Assembly (NCBI GenBank): GCA_016931015.1
Contig: JAFGFP010000131.1
Span: forward strand, 1-9,667
DNA from: Dehalococcoidales bacterium
GTDB lineage: Bacteria; Chloroflexota; Dehalococcoidia; Dehalococcoidales; UBA5760
Direction: 5' to 3'
Length of the DNA: 9,667 nucleotides
Both the position numbers and the translations under genes were made by a program. Every line of letters begins with the position of its first letter. Positions within the stretch are counted from its first letter, which is position 1. A model generated the notes under the pieces. It did no database searches. It was not told where the DNA came from and worked only from the letters and a program-made list of their open reading frames with translations. Positions 1 to 5,440 of this stretch are shown in pieces.

Positions 1-93
1 CCGGAGCAGGCGGTGGAGTACGGCCTCGTCGATGAGGTTATCGGTAGGGCTACGGAAGAAAAAGAAAAAGCCAAGGCCAAAGACAAGAAGTAG
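1..93 (+). CDS. clpP: ATP-dependent Clp protease proteolytic subunit, C-terminal end (partial)
   Basis: The last 30 codons of a plus-strand gene that enters from the left edge, ending in TAG at 91-93. The visible peptide begins PEQAVEYGLVDEVI, which matches the extreme C-terminal segment of ClpP (consensus like A-x-E-Y-G-L-I-D-x-V), the serine protease barrel that works with ClpX or ClpC ATPases. The catalytic Ser, His and Asp lie upstream, outside the window, so activity cannot be judged. After the family-typical VI the protein ends in a Lys/Glu/Ala tail of about a dozen residues (EEKEKAKAKDKK). The DNA for this tail also serves, on the other strand, as the U-tract and one arm of the terminator of the convergent kinase gene, so its composition may be constrained by that role. 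Fragment length limits certainty; another crotonase/ClpP-fold member is conceivable. Confidence 0.8.
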   Translation, partial: PEQAVEYGLVDEVIGRATEEKEKAKAKDKK

Positions 94-111
94 CTACTCC
101 TCTGGCCTTGG
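56..111 (-). terminator. Intrinsic terminator of the minus-strand kinase operon, overlapping both stop codons
   Basis: On the minus strand, CCAAGGCCA (111-103) pairs perfectly with TGGCCTTGG (79-71). Inside it GAGGAG pairs with CTTCTT (two G-U pairs) around the loop TAGCTA, which is the two abutting stop codons; GTCTT is a 5-nt bulge on the 3' side. The stem is followed by CTTTTTCTTTTTCTT (70-56), a U-rich tract. On the plus strand no T-run follows, so the element is directional and would end the kinase transcript inside clpP. The structure was read by eye, with no folding energy computed. Confidence 0.75.
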
Positions 112-1086
112 ATACAGCTCCTGATAGCGCTGCGCCAGCTGCTCCGGGGTGGGCAGTCCCTGTCTGGCTCCGGGCTGGCTCAGGGAGCCACGGGCAACGG
201 TGTTACCGAGCCGCCCGCACTCATCGAGTCCCTTACCTTTAAGTAGACCGTAGAGAAAGCCGGCGGCGAAGGCGTCACCGGCGCCGGTGGTATCGGCCGG
301 AGACTCCCCGTCTCCTTCGCCGGCGGAGATGATATATTCGTTTTCGGTATCCCTGACATAGCCGACCATGCTTACCGTTCTCCCGGCGCCGCTTTTCCCC
401 AGCTTCAGCCGGGCCCCCTTGCCCAGGGTAACGGCCACTATCTTACAGCCCTGTTCCAGGCAAATTCGGGCGCTGTTCACCATCCCCTCCCCGGTAAGCC
501 CGTCTATCTCGTCCCGGTTGGTAAAGAGGACATATGTCCGTTCCAGGATAGGGCGGAGGGCTTTAAGCCCCTTTCGGATATAGAGCGCTCCGGGGGCGAA
601 GCTGAGCCTGACCTCTTGGTTAAGGGCGCCGGCTACTGCCAGCGATAGCTCGAACTGCCCCTCGCCGACAAAAGACGAGAGATGAACCAGCCCCGCCCGG
701 TTAAGGTAATCCAGGTCTAAATCGTCCATCGTTAGCCGGTCGTTAGCGCCGGGGGTAACGTAGAGGGAACGCCGTCCCAGCCGGTCGCTGAGGCAGAGCA
801 CCGAGCCGGTCCTTGCCTGAGGGGTAGTCCGGATGCGGCTGGTATCGACGCCGGCCGCGACGAAGTCCTCGGTCACCATCCGGCCCTCGTCATCGTCACC
901 GACCATGCCCGTAAATCCGGCGCTTACCCCCAGCCGGGACAGGCCGTAGATGGTGTTAGCCGCCGAGCCGCCGGGAAAGGCTCCGGCCCAATCGGCGACC
1001 GCCTCGCCATCGGTGAGGAGGCGCTCCACGCGGTAGACACGGTCGATATTAAGCGCTCCCAGCCCCACGACTTCGATTTTGCTCAA
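94..1086 (-). CDS. PfkB-family carbohydrate/nucleoside kinase
   Basis: A 330-residue ribokinase-fold kinase that transfers the ATP gamma-phosphate to a sugar or nucleoside hydroxyl in the cytoplasm. Visible marks: the N-terminal substrate-binding GGSAANT at 39-45 (PfkB signature 1 region), the NxxE metal/phosphate motif at N190-E193, and the C-terminal signature DTTGAGDAFAAGF at 265-277, with D271 as the expected catalytic base and the GAG anion hole before it. Length is typical for the family. The start is TTG at 1086-1084, with GGAAAGGA six bases upstream on the minus strand. It follows the dehydrogenase gene by 20 bases and is the last gene of the operon; its TAG abuts the clpP TAG. The substrate cannot be deduced: ribokinase, adenosine kinase and fructokinase-like members share these motifs. 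Confidence 0.9.
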   Translation of the reverse strand: MSKIEVVGLGALNIDRVYRVERLLTDGEAVADWAGAFPGGSAANTIYGLSRLGVSAGFTGMVGDDDEGRMVTEDFVAAGVDTSRIRTTPQARTGSVLCLSDRLGRRSLYVTPGANDRLTMDDLDLDYLNRAGLVHLSSFVGEGQFELSLAVAGALNQEVRLSFAPGALYIRKGLKALRPILERTYVLFTNRDEIDGLTGEGMVNSARICLEQGCKIVAVTLGKGARLKLGKSGAGRTVSMVGYVRDTENEYIISAGEGDGESPADTTGAGDAFAAGFLYGLLKGKGLDECGRLGNTVARGSLSQPGARQGLPTPEQLAQRYQELYPRPEE

Positions 1087-1106
1087 TGGCTATCCTTTCC
1101 GTCGGG

Positions 1107-2123
1107 CTACGGCTTTCCCCACCGCGCCCGGAATTTCTCTTTAACCTCGGGGTTAACGAACAGCGTGGGCCACTCCCCGTGGAGCACCCGTCCGATGTTC
1201 TCGTAGACCCGGCGCTTCATCTCGGCGATGGCCGTCTCCGAGTACCAGGCGGAGTGGGCGGTTAAGACCACGTTTTCCAGTTTCAGTAGCGGGTGGCCTA
1301 GGGTAATGGCTTCCCCGACTACCAAATCCAGGCCGGCCCCGGCGATGACGCCGTTAGCTAGAGCATCGACTAGAGCCGCTTCGTCAGTAAACTCAGCGCG
1401 ACCGCAGTTAATGAAATAGGCGCCCGGTTTCATCTTCCGGAACTGTTCCCGGCCCAAAAGCTGCCGGTTCTCCTCGGTGAGGGCGGCGTTAACCGAGACG
1501 AAGTCGGACTCGGTGAGCAGGTCGTCAAGGGTTACCTGTTCCGCCCCCGCTTCCCGGAACATCTCCGGGGGTAGGTAGGGGTCGCAGGCGATAATCCTCA
1601 GGCCGAAGCCGCCGGCTTTAGCCGCCACCAGGCGGCCCACCCGGCCGAAGCCGATTATGCCCAGGGTCTGCCCCTTGATGCGGAACATGGGCGACCATAC
1701 CTCCGTCATTTCCCGCTTGGCCGCCATGCCCCAGTGGCCTTCTCTCACGGCCCTGTCAAGGCGGACAACCCTTCTGGCACAGGCCAGCAGGAGCGCCAGG
1801 GTGTGTTCGGCGACTTCCTCGGCGCAGTAGTCCCCGGCGAAGGAGACGCAGATGCCGCAGTCGGTGGCGGCGGCAACGTCCAGCTTCTCGTAGCCGGCGC
1901 CGATGTTATGAATTATCCGGCACCGGCTGAGCTCGCCGATTACCTTCCGGGTAAAGGGTGGAGGACACTCGGTGCTGGTCATGATGGCGTCGGCATCCCT
2001 GGTAGCCGCGATAAGCTCCGCCTCGGTGTTACAGATAATTTTGTGGAGTTCGCCCCCTATCTTACGGCATTCCGCCGCATCCCCGGCGGCGTGGTTTAGC
2101 GGCATCACTATCTTAAAGGTCAT
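1107..2123 (-). CDS. D-2-hydroxyacid dehydrogenase, CtBP-like
   Basis: A 338-residue NAD-dependent D-isomer-specific 2-hydroxyacid dehydrogenase, interconverting a 2-oxoacid and a D-2-hydroxyacid. The Rossmann motif GFGRVG is at 158-163, with the NAD-selective acidic residue D181 at the end of the next strand (ACDPY). The catalytic triad is complete: R242 (NCGRAEF), E271 (VVGEAI) and H290 (LTAHSAW). The HSAWYSE run resembles the C-terminal-binding-protein (CtBP) branch more than phosphoglycerate dehydrogenase, and there is no ACT domain. The usual NTARGG around the catalytic Arg is altered to NCGRAE, so the substrate pocket may differ. The start is ATG 2123-2121 with GGGAGGTG upstream. It is separated from the preceding HAD gene by 132 bases containing hairpins, and followed 20 bases later by the kinase gene. 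The substrate is unknown. Confidence 0.88.
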   Translation of the reverse strand: MTFKIVMPLNHAAGDAAECRKIGGELHKIICNTEAELIAATRDADAIMTSTECPPPFTRKVIGELSRCRIIHNIGAGYEKLDVAAATDCGICVSFAGDYCAEEVAEHTLALLLACARRVVRLDRAVREGHWGMAAKREMTEVWSPMFRIKGQTLGIIGFGRVGRLVAAKAGGFGLRIIACDPYLPPEMFREAGAEQVTLDDLLTESDFVSVNAALTEENRQLLGREQFRKMKPGAYFINCGRAEFTDEAALVDALANGVIAGAGLDLVVGEAITLGHPLLKLENVVLTAHSAWYSETAIAEMKRRVYENIGRVLHGEWPTLFVNPEVKEKFRARWGKP

Positions 2124-2170
2124 GTGGCACCTCCCTGTGGTCTTTTTCGTTAACCCTTTCCGCCCTCAAA

Positions 2171-2212
2171 GCAGGCTTAAAGACAGGGGGGAAGTGAAGT
2201 TTAAGCTCCTGC
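2171..2212 (-). repeat. Inverted repeat / hairpin upstream of the dehydrogenase gene
   Basis: On the plus strand, GCAGG-CTTAAA (2171-2181) and TTTAAG-(CT)-CCTGC (2200-2212) form an 11-bp stem with a 2-nt bulge and an 18-nt G-rich loop. Read on the minus strand, only TTT follows the stem, so it is a poor intrinsic terminator. It could be an operator, an mRNA processing or stability element, or an attenuator component for the dehydrogenase and kinase genes. The role is inferred. Confidence 0.45.
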
Positions 2213-2217
2213 CCGTA

Positions 2218-2242
2218 AAACCGGCTCGTCCCACCCCGGTTT
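2218..2242 (-). terminator. Possible weak terminator hairpin after the HAD gene
   Basis: Perfect 7-bp arms AAACCGG and CCGGTTT flank an 11-nt loop, starting 13 bases beyond the HAD stop codon; on the minus strand the stem runs into TTTT then ACGGG. The stem is short and the U-tract minimal, so partial termination or transcript-end protection is more plausible than full termination. Confidence 0.35.
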
Positions 2243-2255
2243 AGTGATTTTCGGG

Positions 2256-3245
2256 CTAACCCAGCTTACCAGCCTCTTCCCGAACCAGGCGTCTTAAGTT
2301 CTTATGAAGGCTAACTACCTCGTCGAGGTCTTCTCTCCCGGCGAGCCAGTGAAGGTAGCCGCGAGCCTCGGAGCCGCCCCGCTCTTTCCATCTGACCACC
2401 TTCTCGGCGTCCTTAAGCCGGTTCTTCTTGTATGCTTCGAGCACCTCGACCAGGTTATCTATTGATGTTGCCGCCAGGCTCATGGTGGCGTAGGGTAGGG
2501 CGTACTCGTTAGCGTTAAAGGCAATCGCCAGGCCGCCGGCCCCGTTAACCGCTTCCAGCATGCGGAAATCGGTAATGCTGTCACCTACCGCCACCCAGCC
2601 GGATAGCGGTAGGTCGTATTTATCGGCAAAGCGGCTTAGAGCCGCTAGCTTACGCCGCCCGCCCATGGGCTTTACCTTCTTTATGATTTCGCCCAGCCTG
2701 GTGGCCGGTAGCTCTTCCCGGAAGAACCTGTCCAGGCTCTGCTTGATTCGGTCATCGTCGTCGGCGGGCTTCATGGTTAGGATATCCGCCTCGGCCTGCT
2801 TAATCAGGTCTAGTTCTTCCCGCTCCGGCGTCAGGCGCAGCTCTTCCCAGGGGACTATGGTGCAGGCGACGTGTTGGTTATAGATGCCCAGCTTCTGCGT
2901 TAGGTGCCTGGCGTAGGGCTCGTAGGTGGTGGTGATGCAGAATACCTTCCAGCTTTTAGACTGGAGCCAGGAGACCAACTTTTCGGCGCCGCCGGTGAAG
3001 CTGGCCTTAGCGGCCAGGCCGGCGATGTCTTTGTCCGAGATATTGTGCAGCACGAGGAAGGGTAGTATCAGGGCCAGGGTATCTCCCGGCTCGTAGTCCT
3101 CTCTCTCTTCGAGCGTTACCAGGTCGTCGTAGCGGCTTATCACCTCGAAAACCCGGTCGCCGTTGGGGAAGAGCTTCATAAGCTCATAGGCATTATCCTG
3201 AGGTGACAGTGGCCCCTCCAGGTCGAAACAGATGAAGTTATTTAT
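2256..3245 (-). CDS. HAD-superfamily phosphatase with apparent ATA start
   Basis: The first ATG in this frame (3179) would give a 307-residue protein lacking HAD motif I. The open frame continues upstream through FICFDLEGPLSPQDNAYEL, which supplies motif I, so the full protein is about 329 residues. In that numbering the nucleophile is D8 (second acidic residue E10), the motif II Ser/Thr lies in TTT at 105-107, the motif III Lys is about K199 (GGRRK), and motif IV is VGDSITDF with D222 and D226. A helical cap domain lies between motifs I and II/III. No ATG, GTG, TTG or CTG lies between the upstream in-frame TGA and motif I. ATA at 3245-3243, six bases after AGGAGG, overlaps the formyltransferase TAA and is the best start. 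The DLEGPL...DNAYE block recalls archaeal-type HADs such as those near energy-converting hydrogenases (recollection, unverified). The substrate is unknown. Confidence 0.8.
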   Translation of the reverse strand: MNNFICFDLEGPLSPQDNAYELMKLFPNGDRVFEVISRYDDLVTLEEREDYEPGDTLALILPFLVLHNISDKDIAGLAAKASFTGGAEKLVSWLQSKSWKVFCITTTYEPYARHLTQKLGIYNQHVACTIVPWEELRLTPEREELDLIKQAEADILTMKPADDDDRIKQSLDRFFREELPATRLGEIIKKVKPMGGRRKLAALSRFADKYDLPLSGWVAVGDSITDFRMLEAVNGAGGLAIAFNANEYALPYATMSLAATSIDNLVEVLEAYKKNRLKDAEKVVRWKERGGSEARGYLHWLAGREDLDEVVSLHKNLRRLVREEAGKLG

Positions 3246-4072
3246 CTCGCACCTCCTGCTGAATTTACCGCCCGGTCTATCTCACCGGTCAAATTATACC
3301 CGTTAACCGGCTTCCCCTCAAAATCGACCACCCTCTTATCCGGGGTTATGCTGACCTCGCCCCGGCTGAACGCCCGGAGAGTAGCGATGATTAACGGGAA
3401 CTCCCGGGCCAGCTCATGCTGGCGAATCATTTTAAAGAGGGGGTTAGCCTCCCCCTGCTGCTTAATCTCATCGAAAGGACGCTTCTCTACTTCCGCCCAG
3501 TGCTTATCGAAGGGCGCGCCGCGCAGGGAGAAGGTGCCGTAGCTTACCGGCGGGCCCTGGTCGAGCTCCGGGGTTACTAGGTGCATCATGACCCCGGTCT
3601 CTTTGGCCCGGGTGCTGATTAGCTGCCAGACGACCTCCTGCCAGCTTCCGGCCGGCCCGCCCGGGGCAGCCGGGTGCAGGTTAATCATGTCGTAGCGCCG
3701 GCACATCTCCGCGCCCACGATAAGCATATAGCCGGCCAGGACGCAGAGGTCGGGGTGAAAGCCCTCGAGCCGCTTCGTGACCTCGCGGTCGTATGCCTGT
3801 CGCCAGCGGGGCAGGGCGCTTTTCTCGCCGCCGCTCCCGGCATCCTGCTTCGCCTTTAACTTCTGATAGGAAAAAGAGATAAGCGGAATTCCGTAATCCT
3901 TAACCAGCTTCAGAAAGAGGTCGCTTGCCGCCGACTCACCGGGTTCGCGGCTGCTGAAAACGAAGGCTATCTCGGCCTCGACCTCGCCTCGAGCGATACT
4001 CTCTTTCACCGCTCGGAGGAGGTCTCTGGCGGCTTTGTCTCTACCCGTAGAAAACCAACCCAGTTGATACAA
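3242..4072 (-). CDS. PurN-like formyltransferase family protein
   Basis: A 276-residue protein of the formyltransferase fold that includes GAR transformylase (PurN) and methionyl-tRNA formyltransferase; these use 10-formyl-tetrahydrofolate. Residues aligned with the PurN catalytic set are present: N131 and H133 in INLHPAAPGG, and D171 in PELDQGPPV, preceded by ETGVMMHLVTPE (158-169). The N-terminal strand LGWFSTGRD (4-12) fits the phosphate-binding loop region, and LAGYMLIVG (112-120) resembles the GAR-side strand. It is longer than typical PurN (about 200 residues), with an extra C-terminal domain from about 185, so it is more likely a paralogue than the purine-pathway enzyme itself. The start is TTG 4072-4070 with AAGGTG just upstream, 10 bases after the PHP stop. 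Its stop overlaps the apparent HAD start, implying translational coupling. Confidence 0.8.
   Translation of the reverse strand: MYQLGWFSTGRDKAARDLLRAVKESIARGEVEAEIAFVFSSREPGESAASDLFLKLVKDYGIPLISFSYQKLKAKQDAGSGGEKSALPRWRQAYDREVTKRLEGFHPDLCVLAGYMLIVGAEMCRRYDMINLHPAAPGGPAGSWQEVVWQLISTRAKETGVMMHLVTPELDQGPPVSYGTFSLRGAPFDKHWAEVEKRPFDEIKQQGEANPLFKMIRQHELAREFPLIIATLRAFSRGEVSITPDKRVVDFEGKPVNGYNLTGEIDRAVNSAGGAR
3252..3257 (-). promoter_or_regulatory. Ribosome binding site deciding the HAD start
   Basis: A perfect AGGAGG on the minus strand (3257-3252) lies six bases before ATA at 3245-3243. It is within the last codons of the formyltransferase gene. It is the strongest evidence that translation of the HAD frame begins here and not at the ATG 66 bases downstream. 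Confidence 0.7.
3293..3321 (-). promoter_or_regulatory. Candidate internal promoter for the HAD gene
   Basis: Within the 3' end of the formyltransferase gene, the minus strand reads TTGAGG (3321-3316), a 17-base spacer, then the perfect -10 hexamer TATAAT (3298-3293). Initiation near 3286 would give a leader of about 40 bases before the apparent HAD start. The -35 matches consensus at four of six positions. Being inside coding sequence, it could be coincidental. Confidence 0.35.
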
Positions 4073-4082
4073 GGCGCACCTT

Positions 4083-4739
4083 CTACCCGAGGCTGTTTTT
4101 CAGTCTCGCCAGGATACTGTTAAAGTGGGTTAGGGGGTTCGTGCGGTGGCCGAAGATTTTGCCCTGTGCTAGAGCCGCCAGGAAGTCGTCCCGGCCGCTA
4201 AACTCGGGCATCTCGACGTAGGCGTTTCCTATCTCGTAGGGAGTGTGAGCATCGCTCCCGGCGCTCCCGGGCAGGCCGTGCTTCCGGGCGAAGGCTTTAG
4301 CCTTGGCCGACGTTCGGTAGAGGAGGGTTCTTGCGTTAAAGACCTCTATGGCGTCTATCTCCCCCTGTGCCTGAAGCTCCTCCAGCGCCTCGGTCTCCAG
4401 CGCCGAGGGCCGGAACGGGTCGAAGGGATGCGGGATCAGTATCAGGGCATTCTGGGCCCGAATGCGGGCTACCGTCTCGCTGACGGACAGGCCGCTGGGG
4501 ATACCCTCCTCTAAGAAGACGCCCATAATCTCACCCCGGCGGGTTAGTATTTCCTCGGCGACGATTAACCGGAAGGGAGGGGCCATTTCCTGCATCTTGA
4601 GCGCCCCCTCGATGGTACCGTGGTCGGAGATGGCCAGACAGTCGATGCTCCTCTCCTGGCAGCGGGTAATTACTTCCTTGAGAGGGGTATTACAGTCTAG
4701 CGAATACTCGGTGTGAACGTGAAGGTCGGCTTTCAGCAA
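4083..4739 (-). CDS. PHP-domain metal-dependent phosphoesterase
   Basis: A 218-residue polymerase-and-histidinol-phosphatase (PHP) domain protein, a metal-dependent phosphoesterase of the cytoplasm. Ligand motifs appear in order: H7 and H9 in DLHVHT, D39-H40 in ISDHG, E62/E63 in VAEEI, H104 in IPHPF, N135 in EVFNAR, and D163 with H165 in GSDAH. The stretch GSAGSDAHTPYEIG with a following FLAAL...GKIFG is the usual PHP-associated C-terminus. It is a stand-alone small PHP protein, unlike the DNA polymerase III or histidinol phosphatase versions. Related small PHP proteins cleave nucleotide or oligonucleotide phosphates, so a nucleotide substrate is plausible but not shown. The start is TTG at 4739-4737, with only a weak purine-rich AGAGAG about 10 bases upstream. 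First gene of its operon, about 25 bases after the predicted transcription start. Confidence 0.88.
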   Translation of the reverse strand: MLKADLHVHTEYSLDCNTPLKEVITRCQERSIDCLAISDHGTIEGALKMQEMAPPFRLIVAEEILTRRGEIMGVFLEEGIPSGLSVSETVARIRAQNALILIPHPFDPFRPSALETEALEELQAQGEIDAIEVFNARTLLYRTSAKAKAFARKHGLPGSAGSDAHTPYEIGNAYVEMPEFSGRDDFLAALAQGKIFGHRTNPLTHFNSILARLKNSLG

Positions 4740-4771
4740 TTCGGCTTAACTCTCTTTCGTTCCCCGGCCAG

Positions 4772-4801
4772 ATTATACCCTTGCTCGGCACACTTAATCA
4801 A
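4772..4801 (-). promoter_or_regulatory. Predicted sigma70-type promoter of the PHP operon
   Basis: On the minus strand: TTGATT (4801-4796), an 18-base spacer, and the perfect -10 hexamer TATAAT (4777-4772). Transcription would begin near 4765 and leave a short leader before the PHP gene's TTG at 4739. It lies in the 142-base gap after efp, as expected for the head of a new transcription unit. Confidence 0.65.
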
Positions 4802-4830
4802 ATACTGCTTTAAGCGTGGGGCTTAGTATT
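4801..4830 (-). repeat. Inverted repeat at the efp / PHP-operon boundary
   Basis: Outer arms AATACT (4801-4806) and AGTATT (4825-4830) are perfect; inside, AAGC (4812-4815) and GCTT (4821-4824) also pair around GTGGG, leaving GCTTT (4807-4811) as a bulge. On the minus strand the stem is followed by TGATTAAG, a poor U-tract. It could be a weak terminator for the upstream efp string, or an operator, since its edge touches the -35 box of the PHP promoter. The rest of the gap (4831-4881) shows nothing I can name. Confidence 0.45.
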
Positions 4831-4881
4831 CTGCGCCGGGCCGACCTTAAGAGTGGGCTTGCTGCGTATCGGTGATGGATT

Positions 4882-5439
4882 TCAGCCGACCCTTTCCAGA
4901 TAGCTACCGCTCCGGGTGTCCACCTTGATGGTATCCCCTTCGCTGATGAACATGGGCACCTGGATGGTAAGGCCGGTCTCCAGCGTGGCCGGTTTGGTGC
5001 CGGCGCTGGCGGTATCCCCCTTGAAGCTGGGGCCGGTCTCGGTAACCTCGAGCTCGACGGTGATGGGGAGCTCGACGCCGACTAGCTTATCCTTATAGCT
5101 CGCTATCTGGAGGGACATGTTCTCCTTCAAGTAGTTGATGGCGTCACCGAGCTGGCTTTCGTCCAGAGAGGTCTGCTCGAAGTTCTCCTCGTCCATGAAG
5201 TAGTATAAGCCGCCGTCGTTATAGAGGTACTGCGTGTTGCGGTATTCGAGCCGGGCGCGGACGAATTTCTCCGTGTTCTGGAAGGTCTGCTCGATGGTAT
5301 GGCCGTCTATGATGTTACGGAGCTTAACGCGCGCCAGGGCGGTACGCTTCATCTTGATGTGCTGGTAGTCGGTAACCTGGTACAGCTTACCATCCAGCTC
5401 GATAGTAACCCCTTTTCTTAGTTCACTGGCGTTTAGCAC
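4882..5439 (-). CDS. efp: Translation elongation factor P
   Basis: A 185-residue EF-P, which binds ribosomes stalled at polyproline stretches and promotes peptide bond formation. It has the full three-domain length: an N-terminal KOW-like domain (1 to about 62), a central OB domain, and a C-terminal OB domain carrying the family signature KPATLETGLTIQVPMF followed by EGDTIKVDTRSG. The tip loop that reaches the peptidyl-transferase centre reads HIKMKRTALARVKLRN (27-42). Compared with VKPGKGQAFARVKLR in E. coli it is one residue shorter and lacks the glycines, so the residue equivalent to modified K34 is ambiguous (K31 or R32). The start is GTG at 5439-5437, one base after the aminopeptidase TAG, with AGGAAAATAGG just before it. 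The pairing with an M24 peptidase upstream is a common bacterial arrangement. Confidence 0.96.
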   Translation of the reverse strand: MLNASELRKGVTIELDGKLYQVTDYQHIKMKRTALARVKLRNIIDGHTIEQTFQNTEKFVRARLEYRNTQYLYNDGGLYYFMDEENFEQTSLDESQLGDAINYLKENMSLQIASYKDKLVGVELPITVELEVTETGPSFKGDTASAGTKPATLETGLTIQVPMFISEGDTIKVDTRSGSYLERVG

Positions 5440-5440
5440 C

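Noticed and set aside
3230..3260. Programmed frameshift fusing the formyltransferase to the HAD protein
   Set aside because: No slippery heptamer is evident at the junction, and a perfect AGGAGG with an ATA overlap explains the layout more simply. Not fully excluded.
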